In this document: positions 1 through 15,400 of the stretch, piece by piece
Layout of the letters: every line of letters begins with the position of its first letter
How positions within the stretch are numbered: position 1 is the first letter of the stretch
Assembly (NCBI RefSeq): GCF_050948215.1
Contig: NW_027488581.1
Span: 1,488,001 to 1,552,000, forward strand
DNA length: 64,000 bases
Direction: 5' to 3'
DNA from: Halictus rubicundus
Lineage: Eukaryota > Arthropoda > Insecta > Hymenoptera > Halictidae
Program-made: the position numbers and the translations under genes
The notes under the pieces: generated by a model
What the model was told of the DNA's origin: nothing
The model's database searches: none
Seen by the model: the letters and a program-made list of their open reading frames with translations, nothing else

Positions 1-3000
1 AGAGGATAGGATAGGATAGAGGATGGAATAGGATAGAGGATAGGATAGGATAGAGAATAGGATAGGATAGAGGATAGGATAGGATAGAGGATAGGATAGG
101 TTAGAGAATAGGATATAGGATTGGATAGGATAGCGGAAAGGATAGGATAGAGGATAGGATAGGATAGAGGATAGGATATGATAGAGGATAGGATAGGATA
201 GAGGATAGGATATGATGCAGGATAGGATAGGATAGAGAATAGGATAGGATAGAGGATAGGATAGGGTAGAGGATAGGATAGGATAGAGAATAGGATATAG
301 GATTGGATAGGATAGCGGATAGGATAGGATAGAGGATAGGATAGGGTAGAGGATAGGATATGATACAGGATAGGATAGGATAGAGGATAGGATACGATAG
401 AGGATAGGATACGATAGAGGATAGGATAGGATGGAGAATAGGATATAGGATTGGATAGGATGGAGGATAGAATAGGATAGAGGATAGGATAGGATAGAGG
501 ATAGGATAGGATAGAGGATAGGATAGGATAGTGGATAGGATAGGATAGAGGATAGGATAGGATAGAGGATAATATAGGATAGAGGATAGAATAGGTTAGA
601 GGATAGGATAGGATAGCGGATAGGATATGATAGAGGATAGGATAGGATAGAGGATAGGATAGGATAGAGAATAGGATAGGATAGAGGATAGGATAGGATA
701 GAGGATAGGATACGATAGAGGGTAGGATATGATAGAGGATAGGATATAGGATTGGATAGAATGGAGGATAGGATAGAGGATAGGATAGGATAGAGGATAG
801 GATATGATAGAGGACAGGAGATAGGATTGGATAGAATAGAGGATAGGATAGATGATAGGATAGGATAGAGGATAGGATATGATACAGGATAGGATAGGAT
901 AGAGAATAGGATAGGATAGAGGATAGGATAGGGTAGAGGATAGGATAGGATAGAGGATAGGATACGATAGAGGATAGGATAGGATAGAGAATAGGATATA
1001 GGATTGGATAGGATAGAGGATAGAATAGGATAGAGGATAGAATAGGATAGAGGATAGGATAGGATAGAGGATAGGATAGGATAGAGGATAGGATAGGATA
1101 GAGAATAGGATAGGATAGAGGATAGGATAGGATAGAGGATAGGATACGATAGAGGGTAGGATAGGATACAGGATAGGATAGGATAGAGAATAGGATAGGA
1201 TAGAGGATAGGATAGGATGGAGGATTGGTTAGGATAGACGATAGCATACGATAGAGGATAGGATAGGGTGGAGAATAGGATAGGATGGAGGATTGGGTAG
1301 GATAGAGGATAGGATACGGTAGAGGATAGGATAGGATAGCGAACACGATAGAGGATTGGATAGGATAGAGGATAGGATAGGATAGAGTATAGGATAGGAT
1401 AGAGGATAGGATAGGATAGAGGATAGGATAGGATAGAGAATAATATAGGATAGGATAGAGGATAGGATAGGATAGAGGATAGGATAGGATAGAGGATAGG
1501 ATAGGATATAGAATAGGATAGGATAGAGGATAGGATAGGATAGAAGATAGGATAGGATTGAGGGTACGATAGGATAGTGGATAGGATAGAGGATATGATA
1601 GGATAGAGGATAGGATAGGATAGAGGATAGGATAGAATAGTGGATAGGATAGGATAGAGGATAGGATAGAGGATAGGATAGAGGATAGGATAGAGGATAG
1701 GATAGGATAGAGGATAGGATACGATAGAGGATAGGATAGGATAGAGGATAGGAAAGGATAAACGATAGGATAGGATAGAGGATAGGATAGGATAGAGGAT
1801 AGGATATGATAGAGGATAGGATAGGATAGAGGATAGGATAGGATAGAGGATAGGATAGGATAGAGGATAGGATAGAATAGTGGATAGGATAGGATAGAGG
1901 ATAGGATAGAGGATAGGATAGAGGATAGGATAGAGGATAGGATAGGATAGAGGATAGGATACGATAGAGGACAGGATAGGATAGAGGATAGGAAAGGATA
2001 AACGATAGGATAGGATAGAGGATAGGATAGGATAGAGGATAGGATATGATAGAGGATAGGATAGGATAGAGGATAGGATAGGATAGAGGATAGGATAGGA
2101 TAGAGGATAGGATACGATAGAGGATAGGATAGGATAGAGAATAGGATATAGGATTGGATAGGATAGCGGATAGGATAGGATAGAGAATAGGATAGGATAG
2201 AGGATAGGATATGATAGAGGATAGGATAGGATAGAGGATAGGATACGATAGAGGATAGGATAGGATAGCGGATCGGATATGTTAGAAGATAGGATAGGGC
2301 AGAGGATAGGATAGGATAGAGGATAGGATAGGATAGAGGATAGGATAGGATAGAGGATAGGATACGATAGAGGATAGGATAGGATAGAGAATAGGATATA
2401 GGATTGGATAGGATAGCGGATAGGATAGGATAGAGGATAGGATAGGATAGAGGATAGGATATGATAGAGGATAGGATAGGATAGAGGATAGGATACGTTA
2501 GAGGATAGGATAGGATAGCGGATCGGATATCTTAGAGGATAAGATAGGATAGAGGATAGGATAGGATAGAGGATAGAATAGGATAGAGGATAGGATAGGA
2601 TAGAGGATAGGATATGTTAGAGGATAGGATAGGATAGAGGATAGGGTAGGATAGAGATAGGATAGGATAGAGGATAGGATAGGATAGAGGATAGGATAGG
2701 TTGAGGATAGGATAGGCTGGAGGATAGGATAGGATAGCGGATAGGATATGTTAGAGGATAGGATAGGATAGAGGATAGGATAGGATAGAGGATAGGATAG
2801 GATAGAGGATAGGATAGGATAGAGGATAGGATAGGATAGAGGATAGGATAGGATAGAGGATAGGATAGGATAGAGGATAGGATACGATAGAGGATAGGAT
2901 AGGATAGAGGATAGGAAAGGATAAACGATAGAATATTATAGATGATAGGATAGGATAGAGGATAGGATAGGATAGAGGATAGGATAGGATAGAGGATAGG

Positions 3001-5005
3001 ATAGGATAGAGGATAGGATAGGATAGTGGATTGGATAGGATAGAAGATAGGATACGATAGAGGATAGGATAGGATAGAGAATAGGATATAGGATTGGCTA
3101 GGACAGAGGATAGAATAGGATAGAGGATAGGATAGGATAGAGGATAGGATAGGATAGAGGATAGGATAGGATAGAGAATAGGATATAGGATTGGATAGGA
3201 TAGCGGATAGGATAGGATAGAGGATAGGATAGGATAGAGGATAGGATATGATAGAGGATAGGATAGGATAGAGGATAGGATACGATAGAGGATAGGATAG
3301 GATAGCGGATCGGATATCTTAGAGCACAGGATAGGATAGAGGATAGGATAGGATAGAGGATAGGATAGGATAGAGGATAGGATAGGATAGTGGATAGGAT
3401 AGGATAGAGGATAGGATAGGATAGAGGATACGATATAGGATTGGATAGGATAGAGGATAGGATACGATAGAGGATAGGATAGGATAGAGAATAGGATATA
3501 GGATTGGTAGGATTGAGGATAGAATAGGATAGAGGATAGGATAGGATAGAGAATAGGATATAGGATTGGATAGGATAGAGGATAGAATAGGATAGAGGAT
3601 AGGATAGTATAGCGGATAGGATATGTTAGAGGATAGGATAGGATAGAGGATAGGGTAGGATAGAGATAGGATAGGATAGAGGATAGGATAGGATAGAGGA
3701 TAGGATAGGTTGAGGATAGGATAGGCTGGAGGATAGGATAGGATAGCGGATAGGATATGTTAGAGGATAGGATAGGATAGAGGATAGGATAGGATAGAGG
3801 ATAGGATAGGATAGATGATAGGATAGGATAGAGGATAGGATAGGATAGAGGATAGGATAGGATAGAGAATAGGATAGGATAGAGGATAGGATAGGATAGA
3901 GGATAGGATAGGATTGAGGGTACGATAGGATAGTGGATAGGGTAGGATAGAGGATAGGATAGGATAGAGGATATGATAGGATAGAGGATAGGTTAGGATA
4001 GAGGATAGGATAGGATAGAGAATAGGATATAGGATTGGATAGGATAGAGGATAGAATAGGATAGAGGATAGGATATGATAGAGGATAGGATAGGATAGAG
4101 GATAGGATAGGATAGAGGATAGGATAGGATAGAGGATAGGATAGGATAGAGGATAGGATAGGATAGATGATAGGATAGGATAGAGAATAGGATAGGATAG
4201 AGGATAGGATAGAATAGAGGATAGGATAGGATTGAGGGTAGGATAGGATAGTGGATAGGATAGGATAGAGGATAGGATAGGATAGAGGATATGATATGAT
4301 ACAGGATAGGATAGGATAGAGGATAGGATAGAATAGTGGATAGGATAGGATGGAGGATAGGATAGAGGATAGGATAGAGGATTGGATAGGATAGAGGATA
4401 GGATACGATAGAGGATAGGATAGGATAGAGGATTGGAAAGGATAAACGATAGAATAGGATAGATGATAGGATAGGATAGAGGATAGGATAGGATAGAGGA
4501 TAGGATAGGATAGAGGATAGGATAGGATAGAGGATAGGATAGGATGGAGAATAGGATATAGGATTGGATAGGATAGAAAATAGGATATAGGATTGGATAG
4601 GATAGATGATAGAATAGTATAGAGGATAGGATAGGATAGAGGATAGGATAGGATAGAGGATAGGATAGGATAGGGGATAGGATAGGATAGAGGATAGGAT
4701 AGAGGATAGAATAGGATAGAGGATAGGATAGGATAGCGGATAGGATATGTTAGAGGATAGAGAATAGGATATAGGATTGGATAGGATAGCGGATAGGATA
4801 GGATAGAGGATAGGATAGGATAGAGGATAGGATATGATAGAGGATAGGACATAGGATTGGATAGAATGGAGGATAGGATAGAGGATAGGATAGGATAGAG
4901 GATAGGATATGATAGAGGACAGGAGATAGGATTGGATAGAATAGAGGATAGGATAGATGATAGGATAGGATAGAGGATAGGATATGATAGAGGATAGGAT
5001 AGGAT
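1..5005 (+). repeat. 5,005-bp higher-order unit, copy 1
   Basis: Private variants recur exactly 5,005 bp downstream: GATGGAATA (21/5,026), the GCGAACAC variant (1,339/6,344), GATCGG (2,271/7,276), ACGTTAG (2,495/7,500) and the variant at 4,749/9,754. The minus-strand translations of 3,626-4,852 and 8,631-9,857 are identical. The window starts inside this unit, so an earlier copy may lie upstream. Confidence 0.93.
1596..2114 (+). repeat. 240-bp tandem duplication nested in copy 1
   Basis: Positions 1,596-1,874 repeat at 1,836-2,114, including the run of 12-bp units near 1,660, the GAATAGTGG variant and the AAGGATAAACG variant. One substitution separates the two: T in the first, C at 1,972 (GACAGG). 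The match ends at 1,875/2,115 (GAATAG against ACGATAG). Confidence 0.93.
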
Positions 5006-8000
5006 AGAGGATAGGATAGGATAGAGGATGGAATAGGATAGAGGATAGGATAGGATAGAGAATAGGATAGGATAGAGGATAGGATAGGATAGAGGATAGG
5101 ATAGGTTAGAGAATAGGATATAGGATTGGATAGGATAGCGGAAAGGATAGGATAGAGGATAGGATAGGATAGAGGATAGGATATGATAGAGGATAGGATA
5201 GGATAGAGGATAGGATATGATGCAGGATAGGATAGGATAGAGAATAGGATAGGATAGAGGATAGGATAGGGTAGAGGATAGGATAGGATAGAGAATAGGA
5301 TATAGGATTGGATAGGATAGCGGATAGGATAGGATAGAGGATAGGATAGGGTAGAGGATAGGATATGATACAGGATAGGATAGGATAGAGGATAGGATAC
5401 GATAGAGGATAGGATACGATAGAGGATAGGATAGGATGGAGAATAGGATATAGGATTGGATAGGATGGAGGATAGAATAGGATAGAGGATAGGATAGGAT
5501 AGAGGATAGGATAGGATAGAGGATAGGATAGGATAGTGGATAGGATAGGATAGAGGATAGGATAGGATAGAGGATAATATAGGATAGAGGATAGAATAGG
5601 TTAGAGGATAGGATAGGATAGCGGATAGGATATGATAGAGGATAGGATAGGATAGAGGATAGGATAGGATAGAGAATAGGATAGGATAGAGGATAGGATA
5701 GGATAGAGGATAGGATACGATAGAGGGTAGGATATGATAGAGGATAGGATATAGGATTGGATAGAATGGAGGATAGGATAGAGGATAGGATAGGATAGAG
5801 GATAGGATATGATAGAGGACAGGAGATAGGATTGGATAGAATAGAGGATAGGATAGATGATAGGATAGGATAGAGGATAGGATATGATACAGGATAGGAT
5901 AGGATAGAGAATAGGATAGGATAGAGGATAGGATAGGGTAGAGGATAGGATAGGATAGAGGATAGGATACGATAGAGGATAGGATAGGATAGAGAATAGG
6001 ATATAGGATTGGATAGGATAGAGGATAGAATAGGATAGAGGATAGAATAGGATAGAGGATAGGATAGGATAGAGGATAGGATAGGATAGAGGATAGGATA
6101 GGATAGAGAATAGGATAGGATAGAGGATAGGATAGGATAGAGGATAGGATACGATAGAGGGTAGGATAGGATACAGGATAGGATAGGATAGAGAATAGGA
6201 TAGGATAGAGGATAGGATAGGATGGAGGATTGGTTAGGATAGACGATAGCATACGATAGAGGATAGGATAGGGTGGAGAATAGGATAGGATGGAGGATTG
6301 GGTAGGATAGAGGATAGGATACGGTAGAGGATAGGATAGGATAGCGAACACGATAGAGGATTGGATAGGATAGAGGATAGGATAGGATAGAGTATAGGAT
6401 AGGATAGAGGATAGGATAGGATAGAGGATAGGATAGGATAGAGAATAATATAGGATAGGATAGAGGATAGGATAGGATAGAGGATAGGATAGGATAGAGG
6501 ATAGGATAGGATATAGAATAGGATAGGATAGAGGATAGGATAGGATAGAAGATAGGATAGGATTGAGGGTACGATAGGATAGTGGATAGGATAGAGGATA
6601 TGATAGGATAGAGGATAGGATAGGATAGAGGATAGGATAGAATAGTGGATAGGATAGGATAGAGGATAGGATAGAGGATAGGATAGAGGATAGGATAGAG
6701 GATAGGATAGGATAGAGGATAGGATACGATAGAGGATAGGATAGGATAGAGGATAGGAAAGGATAAACGATAGGATAGGATAGAGGATAGGATAGGATAG
6801 AGGATAGGATATGATAGAGGATAGGATAGGATAGAGGATAGGATAGGATAGAGGATAGGATAGGATAGAGGATAGGATAGAATAGTGGATAGGATAGGAT
6901 AGAGGATAGGATAGAGGATAGGATAGAGGATAGGATAGAGGATAGGATAGGATAGAGGATAGGATACGATAGAGGACAGGATAGGATAGAGGATAGGAAA
7001 GGATAAACGATAGGATAGGATAGAGGATAGGATAGGATAGAGGATAGGATATGATAGAGGATAGGATAGGATAGAGGATAGGATAGGATAGAGGATAGGA
7101 TAGGATAGAGGATAGGATACGATAGAGGATAGGATAGGATAGAGAATAGGATATAGGATTGGATAGGATAGCGGATAGGATAGGATAGAGAATAGGATAG
7201 GATAGAGGATAGGATATGATAGAGGATAGGATAGGATAGAGGATAGGATACGATAGAGGATAGGATAGGATAGCGGATCGGATATGTTAGAAGATAGGAT
7301 AGGGCAGAGGATAGGATAGGATAGAGGATAGGATAGGATAGAGGATAGGATAGGATAGAGGATAGGATACGATAGAGGATAGGATAGGATAGAGAATAGG
7401 ATATAGGATTGGATAGGATAGCGGATAGGATAGGATAGAGGATAGGATAGGATAGAGGATAGGATATGATAGAGGATAGGATAGGATAGAGGATAGGATA
7501 CGTTAGAGGATAGGATAGGATAGCGGATCGGATATCTTAGAGGATAAGATAGGATAGAGGATAGGATAGGATAGAGGATAGAATAGGATAGAGGATAGGA
7601 TAGGATAGAGGATAGGATATGTTAGAGGATAGGATAGGATAGAGGATAGGGTAGGATAGAGATAGGATAGGATAGAGGATAGGATAGGATAGAGGATAGG
7701 ATAGGTTGAGGATAGGATAGGCTGGAGGATAGGATAGGATAGCGGATAGGATATGTTAGAGGATAGGATAGGATAGAGGATAGGATAGGATAGAGGATAG
7801 GATAGGATAGAGGATAGGATAGGATAGAGGATAGGATAGGATAGAGGATAGGATAGGATAGAGGATAGGATAGGATAGAGGATAGGATACGATAGAGGAT
7901 AGGATAGGATAGAGGATAGGAAAGGATAAACGATAGAATATTATAGATGATAGGATAGGATAGAGGATAGGATAGGATAGAGGATAGGATAGGATAGAGG

Positions 8001-9994
8001 ATAGGATAGGATAGAGGATAGGATAGGATAGTGGATTGGATAGGATAGAAGATAGGATACGATAGAGGATAGGATAGGATAGAGAATAGGATATAGGATT
8101 GGCTAGGACAGAGGATAGAATAGGATAGAGGATAGGATAGGATAGAGGATAGGATAGGATAGAGGATAGGATAGGATAGAGAATAGGATATAGGATTGGA
8201 TAGGATAGCGGATAGGATAGGATAGAGGATAGGATAGGATAGAGGATAGGATATGATAGAGGATAGGATAGGATAGAGGATAGGATACGATAGAGGATAG
8301 GATAGGATAGCGGATCGGATATCTTAGAGCACAGGATAGGATAGAGGATAGGATAGGATAGAGGATAGGATAGGATAGAGGATAGGATAGGATAGTGGAT
8401 AGGATAGGATAGAGGATAGGATAGGATAGAGGATACGATATAGGATTGGATAGGATAGAGGATAGGATACGATAGAGGATAGGATAGGATAGAGAATAGG
8501 ATATAGGATTGGTAGGATTGAGGATAGAATAGGATAGAGGATAGGATAGGATAGAGAATAGGATATAGGATTGGATAGGATAGAGGATAGAATAGGATAG
8601 AGGATAGGATAGTATAGCGGATAGGATATGTTAGAGGATAGGATAGGATAGAGGATAGGGTAGGATAGAGATAGGATAGGATAGAGGATAGGATAGGATA
8701 GAGGATAGGATAGGTTGAGGATAGGATAGGCTGGAGGATAGGATAGGATAGCGGATAGGATATGTTAGAGGATAGGATAGGATAGAGGATAGGATAGGAT
8801 AGAGGATAGGATAGGATAGATGATAGGATAGGATAGAGGATAGGATAGGATAGAGGATAGGATAGGATAGAGAATAGGATAGGATAGAGGATAGGATAGG
8901 ATAGAGGATAGGATAGGATTGAGGGTACGATAGGATAGTGGATAGGGTAGGATAGAGGATAGGATAGGATAGAGGATATGATAGGATAGAGGATAGGTTA
9001 GGATAGAGGATAGGATAGGATAGAGAATAGGATATAGGATTGGATAGGATAGAGGATAGAATAGGATAGAGGATAGGATATGATAGAGGATAGGATAGGA
9101 TAGAGGATAGGATAGGATAGAGGATAGGATAGGATAGAGGATAGGATAGGATAGAGGATAGGATAGGATAGATGATAGGATAGGATAGAGAATAGGATAG
9201 GATAGAGGATAGGATAGAATAGAGGATAGGATAGGATTGAGGGTAGGATAGGATAGTGGATAGGATAGGATAGAGGATAGGATAGGATAGAGGATATGAT
9301 ATGATACAGGATAGGATAGGATAGAGGATAGGATAGAATAGTGGATAGGATAGGATGGAGGATAGGATAGAGGATAGGATAGAGGATTGGATAGGATAGA
9401 GGATAGGATACGATAGAGGATAGGATAGGATAGAGGATTGGAAAGGATAAACGATAGAATAGGATAGATGATAGGATAGGATAGAGGATAGGATAGGATA
9501 GAGGATAGGATAGGATAGAGGATAGGATAGGATAGAGGATAGGATAGGATGGAGAATAGGATATAGGATTGGATAGGATAGAAAATAGGATATAGGATTG
9601 GATAGGATAGATGATAGAATAGTATAGAGGATAGGATAGGATAGAGGATAGGATAGGATAGAGGATAGGATAGGATAGGGGATAGGATAGGATAGAGGAT
9701 AGGATAGAGGATAGAATAGGATAGAGGATAGGATAGGATAGCGGATAGGATATGTTAGAGGATAGAGAATAGGATATAGGATTGGATAGGATAGCGGATA
9801 GGATAGGATAGAGGATAGGATAGGATAGAGGATAGGATATGATAGAGGATAGGACATAGGATTGGATAGAATGGAGGATAGGATAGAGGATAGGATAGGA
9901 TAGAGGATAGGATATGATAGAGGACAGGAGATAGGATTGGATAGAATAGAGGATAGGATAGATGATAGGATAGGATAGAGGATAGGATATGATA
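5006..9994 (+). repeat. 5,005-bp higher-order unit, copy 2
   Basis: Matches 1-4,989 at every marker compared. The match stops at 4,990/9,995, where GATATGATAG in copy 1 is replaced by GATATGATACAGG. After that point the sequence resembles the region near 875 instead, meaning the end of copy 2 joins an internal position of the unit. Confidence 0.93.
6601..7119 (+). repeat. 240-bp tandem duplication nested in copy 2
   Basis: This is the pair at 1,596-2,114 displaced by 5,005 bp. The private C at 1,972 reappears at 6,977. The 240-bp duplication and its substitution are therefore older than the 5,005-bp duplication. Confidence 0.92.
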
Positions 9995-12420
9995 CAGGAT
10001 AGGATAGGATAGAGAATAGGATAGGATAGAGGATAGGATAAGGTAGAGGATAGGATAGGATAGAGGATAGGATACGATAGAGGATAGGATAGGATAGAGG
10101 ATAGGATAGGATAGAGAATAGGATAGGATAGAGGATAGGATAGGATAGAGGATAGGATAGGATAGAGAATAGGATATAGGATTGGATAGGATAGCGGATA
10201 GGATAGGATAGAGGATAGGATAGGATAGAGGATAGGATATGATAGAGGATAGGATAGGATAGAGGATAGGATAGGATAGGATAGAGGATAGGATAGGATA
10301 GAGGATAGGATAGGATGGAGAATAGGATATAGGATTGGATAGGATAGAAAATAGGATATAGGATTGGATAGGATAGATGATAGAATAGTATAGAGGATAG
10401 GATAGGATAGAGGATAGGATAGGATAGAGGATAGGATAGGATAGGGGATAGGATAGGATAGAGGATAGGATAGAGGATAGGATAGAGGATAGAATAGGAT
10501 AGAGGATAGGATAGGATAGCGGATAGGATATGTTAGAGGATAGAGAATAGGATATAGGATTGGATAGGATAGCGGATAGGATAGGATAGAGGATAGGATA
10601 GGATAGAGGATAGGATATGATAGAGGATAGGACATAGGATTGGATAGAATGGAGGATAGGATAGAGGATAGGATAGGATAGAGGATAGGATATGATAGAG
10701 GACAGGAGATAGGATTGGATAGAATAGAGGATAGGATAGATGATAGGATAGGATAGAGGATAGGATATGATACAGGATAGGATAGGATAGAGAATAGGAT
10801 AGGATAGAGGATAGGATAAGGTAGAGGATAGGATAGGATAGAGGATAGGATACGATAGAGGATAGGATAGGATAGAGAATAGGATATAGGATTGGATAGG
10901 ATAGAGGATAGAATAGGATAGAGGATAGGATAGGATAGAGAATAGGATAGGATAGAGGATAGGATAGGATAGAGGATAGGATAGGATAGAGGATAGGATA
11001 GGATAGAGAATAGGATATAAGATTGGATAGGATAGAGGATAGAATAGGATAGAGGATAGGATAGGATAGGATAGAGGATAGGATATGATAGAGGATAGGA
11101 TAGGATAGAGGATAGGATAGGATAGAGGATAGAATAGGATAGAGGATAGGATAGGATAGAGAATAGGATAGGATAGAGGATAGGATAGGATAGAGGATAG
11201 GATAGGTTAGAGAATAGGATATAGGATTGGATAGGATAGCGGATAGGATAGGATAGAGGATAGGATAGGATAGAGGATAGGATATGATAGAGGATAGGAT
11301 AGGATAGAGGATAGGATAGGATAGAGGATAGGATAGGATAGAGAATAGGATATACGATTGGATAGGATAGAGGATAGAATAGGATAGAGGATAGGATAGG
11401 ATAGAGGATAGGATATGATAGAGGATAGGATAGGATAGAGGATAGGATAGGATAGAGGACAGAATAGGATAGAGGATAGGATAGGATAGAGAATAGGATA
11501 GGATAGAGGATAGGATAGGATAGAGGATAGGATAGGTTAGAGAATAGGATATAGGATTGGATAGGATAGCGGATAGGATAGGATAGAGGATAGGATAGGA
11601 TAGGGGATAGGATAGGATAGAGGATAGGATAGAGGATAGGATAGAGGATAGAATAGGATAGAGGATAGGATAGGATAGCGGATAGGATATGTTAGAGGAT
11701 AGAGAATAGGATATAGGATTGGATAGGATAGCGGATAGGATAGGATAGAGGATAGGATAGGATAGAGGATAGGATATGATAGAGGATAGGACATAGGATT
11801 GGATAGAATGGAGGATAGGATAGAGGATAGGATAGGATAGAGGATAGGATATGATAGAGGACAGGAGATAGGATTGGATAGAATAGAGGATAGGATAGAT
11901 GATAGGATAGGATAGAGGATAGGATATGATACAGGATAGGATAGGATAGAGAATAGGATAGGATAGAGGATAGGATAAGGTAGAGGATAGGATAGGATAG
12001 AGGATAGGATACGATAGAGGATAGGATAGGATAGAGAATAGGATATAGGATTGGATAGGATAGAGGATAGAATAGGATAGAGGATAGGATAGGATAGAGA
12101 ATAGGATAGGATAGAGGATAGGATAGGATAGAGGATAGGATAGGATAGAGGATAGGATAGGATAGAGAATAGGATATAAGATTGGATAGGATAGAGGATA
12201 GAATAGGATAGAGGATAGGATAGGATAGGATAGAGGATAGGATATGATAGAGGATAGGATAGGATAGAGGATAGGATAGGATAGAGGATAGAATAGGATA
12301 GAGGATAGGATAGGATAGAGAATAGGATAGGATAGAGGATAGGATAGGATAGAGGATAGGATAGGTTAGAGAATAGGATATAGGATTGGATAGGATAGCG
12401 GATAGGATAGGATAGAGGAT
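7313..12420 (+). repeat. 5,108-bp higher-order unit, copy 1
   Basis: Overlaps the second 5,005-bp unit and adds about 2.4 kb of further array (roughly 9,995-12,420). Markers recur 5,108 bp downstream: CGTTAG (7,501/12,609), AAGGTAG (10,040/15,148; 10,818/15,926; 11,977/17,085), GAGGAC (11,455/16,563). Left of 7,313/12,421 the two sequences differ. Confidence 0.92.
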
Positions 12421-12443
12421 AGGATAGGATAGAGGATAGGATA
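10422..12443 (+). repeat. 1,159-bp tandem duplication, second copy partial
   Basis: GATAGGGGATAG (10,444/11,603 for the G run), GTTAG (10,532/11,691), GACAT (10,631/11,790), AAGGTAG (10,818/11,977) and ATATAAG (11,017/12,176) all recur at 1,159 bp. The match runs from about 10,422 to 11,284, so the second copy is about 860 bp. Confidence 0.9.
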
Positions 12444-15400
12444 GGATAGAGGATAGGATAGGATAGAGGATAGGATACGATAGAGGATAGGATAGGATAG
12501 AGAATAGGATATAGGATTGGATAGGATAGCGGATAGGATAGGATAGAGGATAGGATAGGATAGAGGATAGGATATGATAGAGGATAGGATAGGATAGAGG
12601 ATAGGATACGTTAGAGGATAGGATAGGATAGCGGATCGGATATCTTAGAGGATAAGATAGGATAGAGGATAGGATAGGATAGAGGATAGAATAGGATAGA
12701 GGATAGGATAGGATAGAGGATAGGATATGTTAGAGGATAGGATAGGATAGAGGATAGGGTAGGATAGAGATAGGATAGGATAGAGGATAGGATAGGATAG
12801 AGGATAGGATAGGTTGAGGATAGGATAGGCTGGAGGATAGGATAGGATAGCGGATAGGATATGTTAGAGGATAGGATAGGATAGAGGATAGGATAGGATA
12901 GAGGATAGGATAGGATAGAGGATAGGATAGGATAGAGGATAGGATAGGATAGAGGATAGGATAGGATAGAGGATAGGATAGGATAGAGGATAGGATACGA
13001 TAGAGGATAGGATAGGATAGAGGATAGGAAAGGATAAACGATAGAATATTATAGATGATAGGATAGGATAGAGGATAGGATAGGATAGAGGATAGGATAG
13101 GATAGAGGATAGGATAGGATAGAGGATAGGATAGGATAGTGGATTGGATAGGATAGAAGATAGGATACGATAGAGGATAGGATAGGATAGAGAATAGGAT
13201 ATAGGATTGGCTAGGACAGAGGATAGAATAGGATAGAGGATAGGATAGGATAGAGGATAGGATAGGATAGAGGATAGGATAGGATAGAGAATAGGATATA
13301 GGATTGGATAGGATAGCGGATAGGATAGGATAGAGGATAGGATAGGATAGAGGATAGGATATGATAGAGGATAGGATAGGATAGAGGATAGGATACGATA
13401 GAGGATAGGATAGGATAGCGGATCGGATATCTTAGAGCACAGGATAGGATAGAGGATAGGATAGGATAGAGGATAGGATAGGATAGAGGATAGGATAGGA
13501 TAGTGGATAGGATAGGATAGAGGATAGGATAGGATAGAGGATACGATATAGGATTGGATAGGATAGAGGATAGGATACGATAGAGGATAGGATAGGATAG
13601 AGAATAGGATATAGGATTGGTAGGATTGAGGATAGAATAGGATAGAGGATAGGATAGGATAGAGAATAGGATATAGGATTGGATAGGATAGAGGATAGAA
13701 TAGGATAGAGGATAGGATAGTATAGCGGATAGGATATGTTAGAGGATAGGATAGGATAGAGGATAGGGTAGGATAGAGATAGGATAGGATAGAGGATAGG
13801 ATAGGATAGAGGATAGGATAGGTTGAGGATAGGATAGGCTGGAGGATAGGATAGGATAGCGGATAGGATATGTTAGAGGATAGGATAGGATAGAGGATAG
13901 GATAGGATAGAGGATAGGATAGGATAGATGATAGGATAGGATAGAGGATAGGATAGGATAGAGGATAGGATAGGATAGAGAATAGGATAGGATAGAGGAT
14001 AGGATAGGATAGAGGATAGGATAGGATTGAGGGTACGATAGGATAGTGGATAGGGTAGGATAGAGGATAGGATAGGATAGAGGATATGATAGGATAGAGG
14101 ATAGGTTAGGATAGAGGATAGGATAGGATAGAGAATAGGATATAGGATTGGATAGGATAGAGGATAGAATAGGATAGAGGATAGGATATGATAGAGGATA
14201 GGATAGGATAGAGGATAGGATAGGATAGAGGATAGGATAGGATAGAGGATAGGATAGGATAGAGGATAGGATAGGATAGATGATAGGATAGGATAGAGAA
14301 TAGGATAGGATAGAGGATAGGATAGAATAGAGGATAGGATAGGATTGAGGGTAGGATAGGATAGTGGATAGGATAGGATAGAGGATAGGATAGGATAGAG
14401 GATATGATATGATACAGGATAGGATAGGATAGAGGATAGGATAGAATAGTGGATAGGATAGGATGGAGGATAGGATAGAGGATAGGATAGAGGATTGGAT
14501 AGGATAGAGGATAGGATACGATAGAGGATAGGATAGGATAGAGGATTGGAAAGGATAAACGATAGAATAGGATAGATGATAGGATAGGATAGAGGATAGG
14601 ATAGGATAGAGGATAGGATAGGATAGAGGATAGGATAGGATAGAGGATAGGATAGGATGGAGAATAGGATATAGGATTGGATAGGATAGAAAATAGGATA
14701 TAGGATTGGATAGGATAGATGATAGAATAGTATAGAGGATAGGATAGGATAGAGGATAGGATAGGATAGAGGATAGGATAGGATAGGGGATAGGATAGGA
14801 TAGAGGATAGGATAGAGGATAGAATAGGATAGAGGATAGGATAGGATAGCGGATAGGATATGTTAGAGGATAGAGAATAGGATATAGGATTGGATAGGAT
14901 AGCGGATAGGATAGGATAGAGGATAGGATAGGATAGAGGATAGGATATGATAGAGGATAGGACATAGGATTGGATAGAATGGAGGATAGGATAGAGGATA
15001 GGATAGGATAGAGGATAGGATATGATAGAGGACAGGAGATAGGATTGGATAGAATAGAGGATAGGATAGATGATAGGATAGGATAGAGGATAGGATATGA
15101 TACAGGATAGGATAGGATAGAGAATAGGATAGGATAGAGGATAGGATAAGGTAGAGGATAGGATAGGATAGAGGATAGGATACGATAGAGGATAGGATAG
15201 GATAGAGGATAGGATAGGATAGAGAATAGGATAGGATAGAGGATAGGATAGGATAGAGGATAGGATAGGATAGAGAATAGGATATAGGATTGGATAGGAT
15301 AGCGGATAGGATAGGATAGAGGATAGGATAGGATAGAGGATAGGATATGATAGAGGATAGGATAGGATAGAGGATAGGATAGGATAGGATAGAGGATAGG

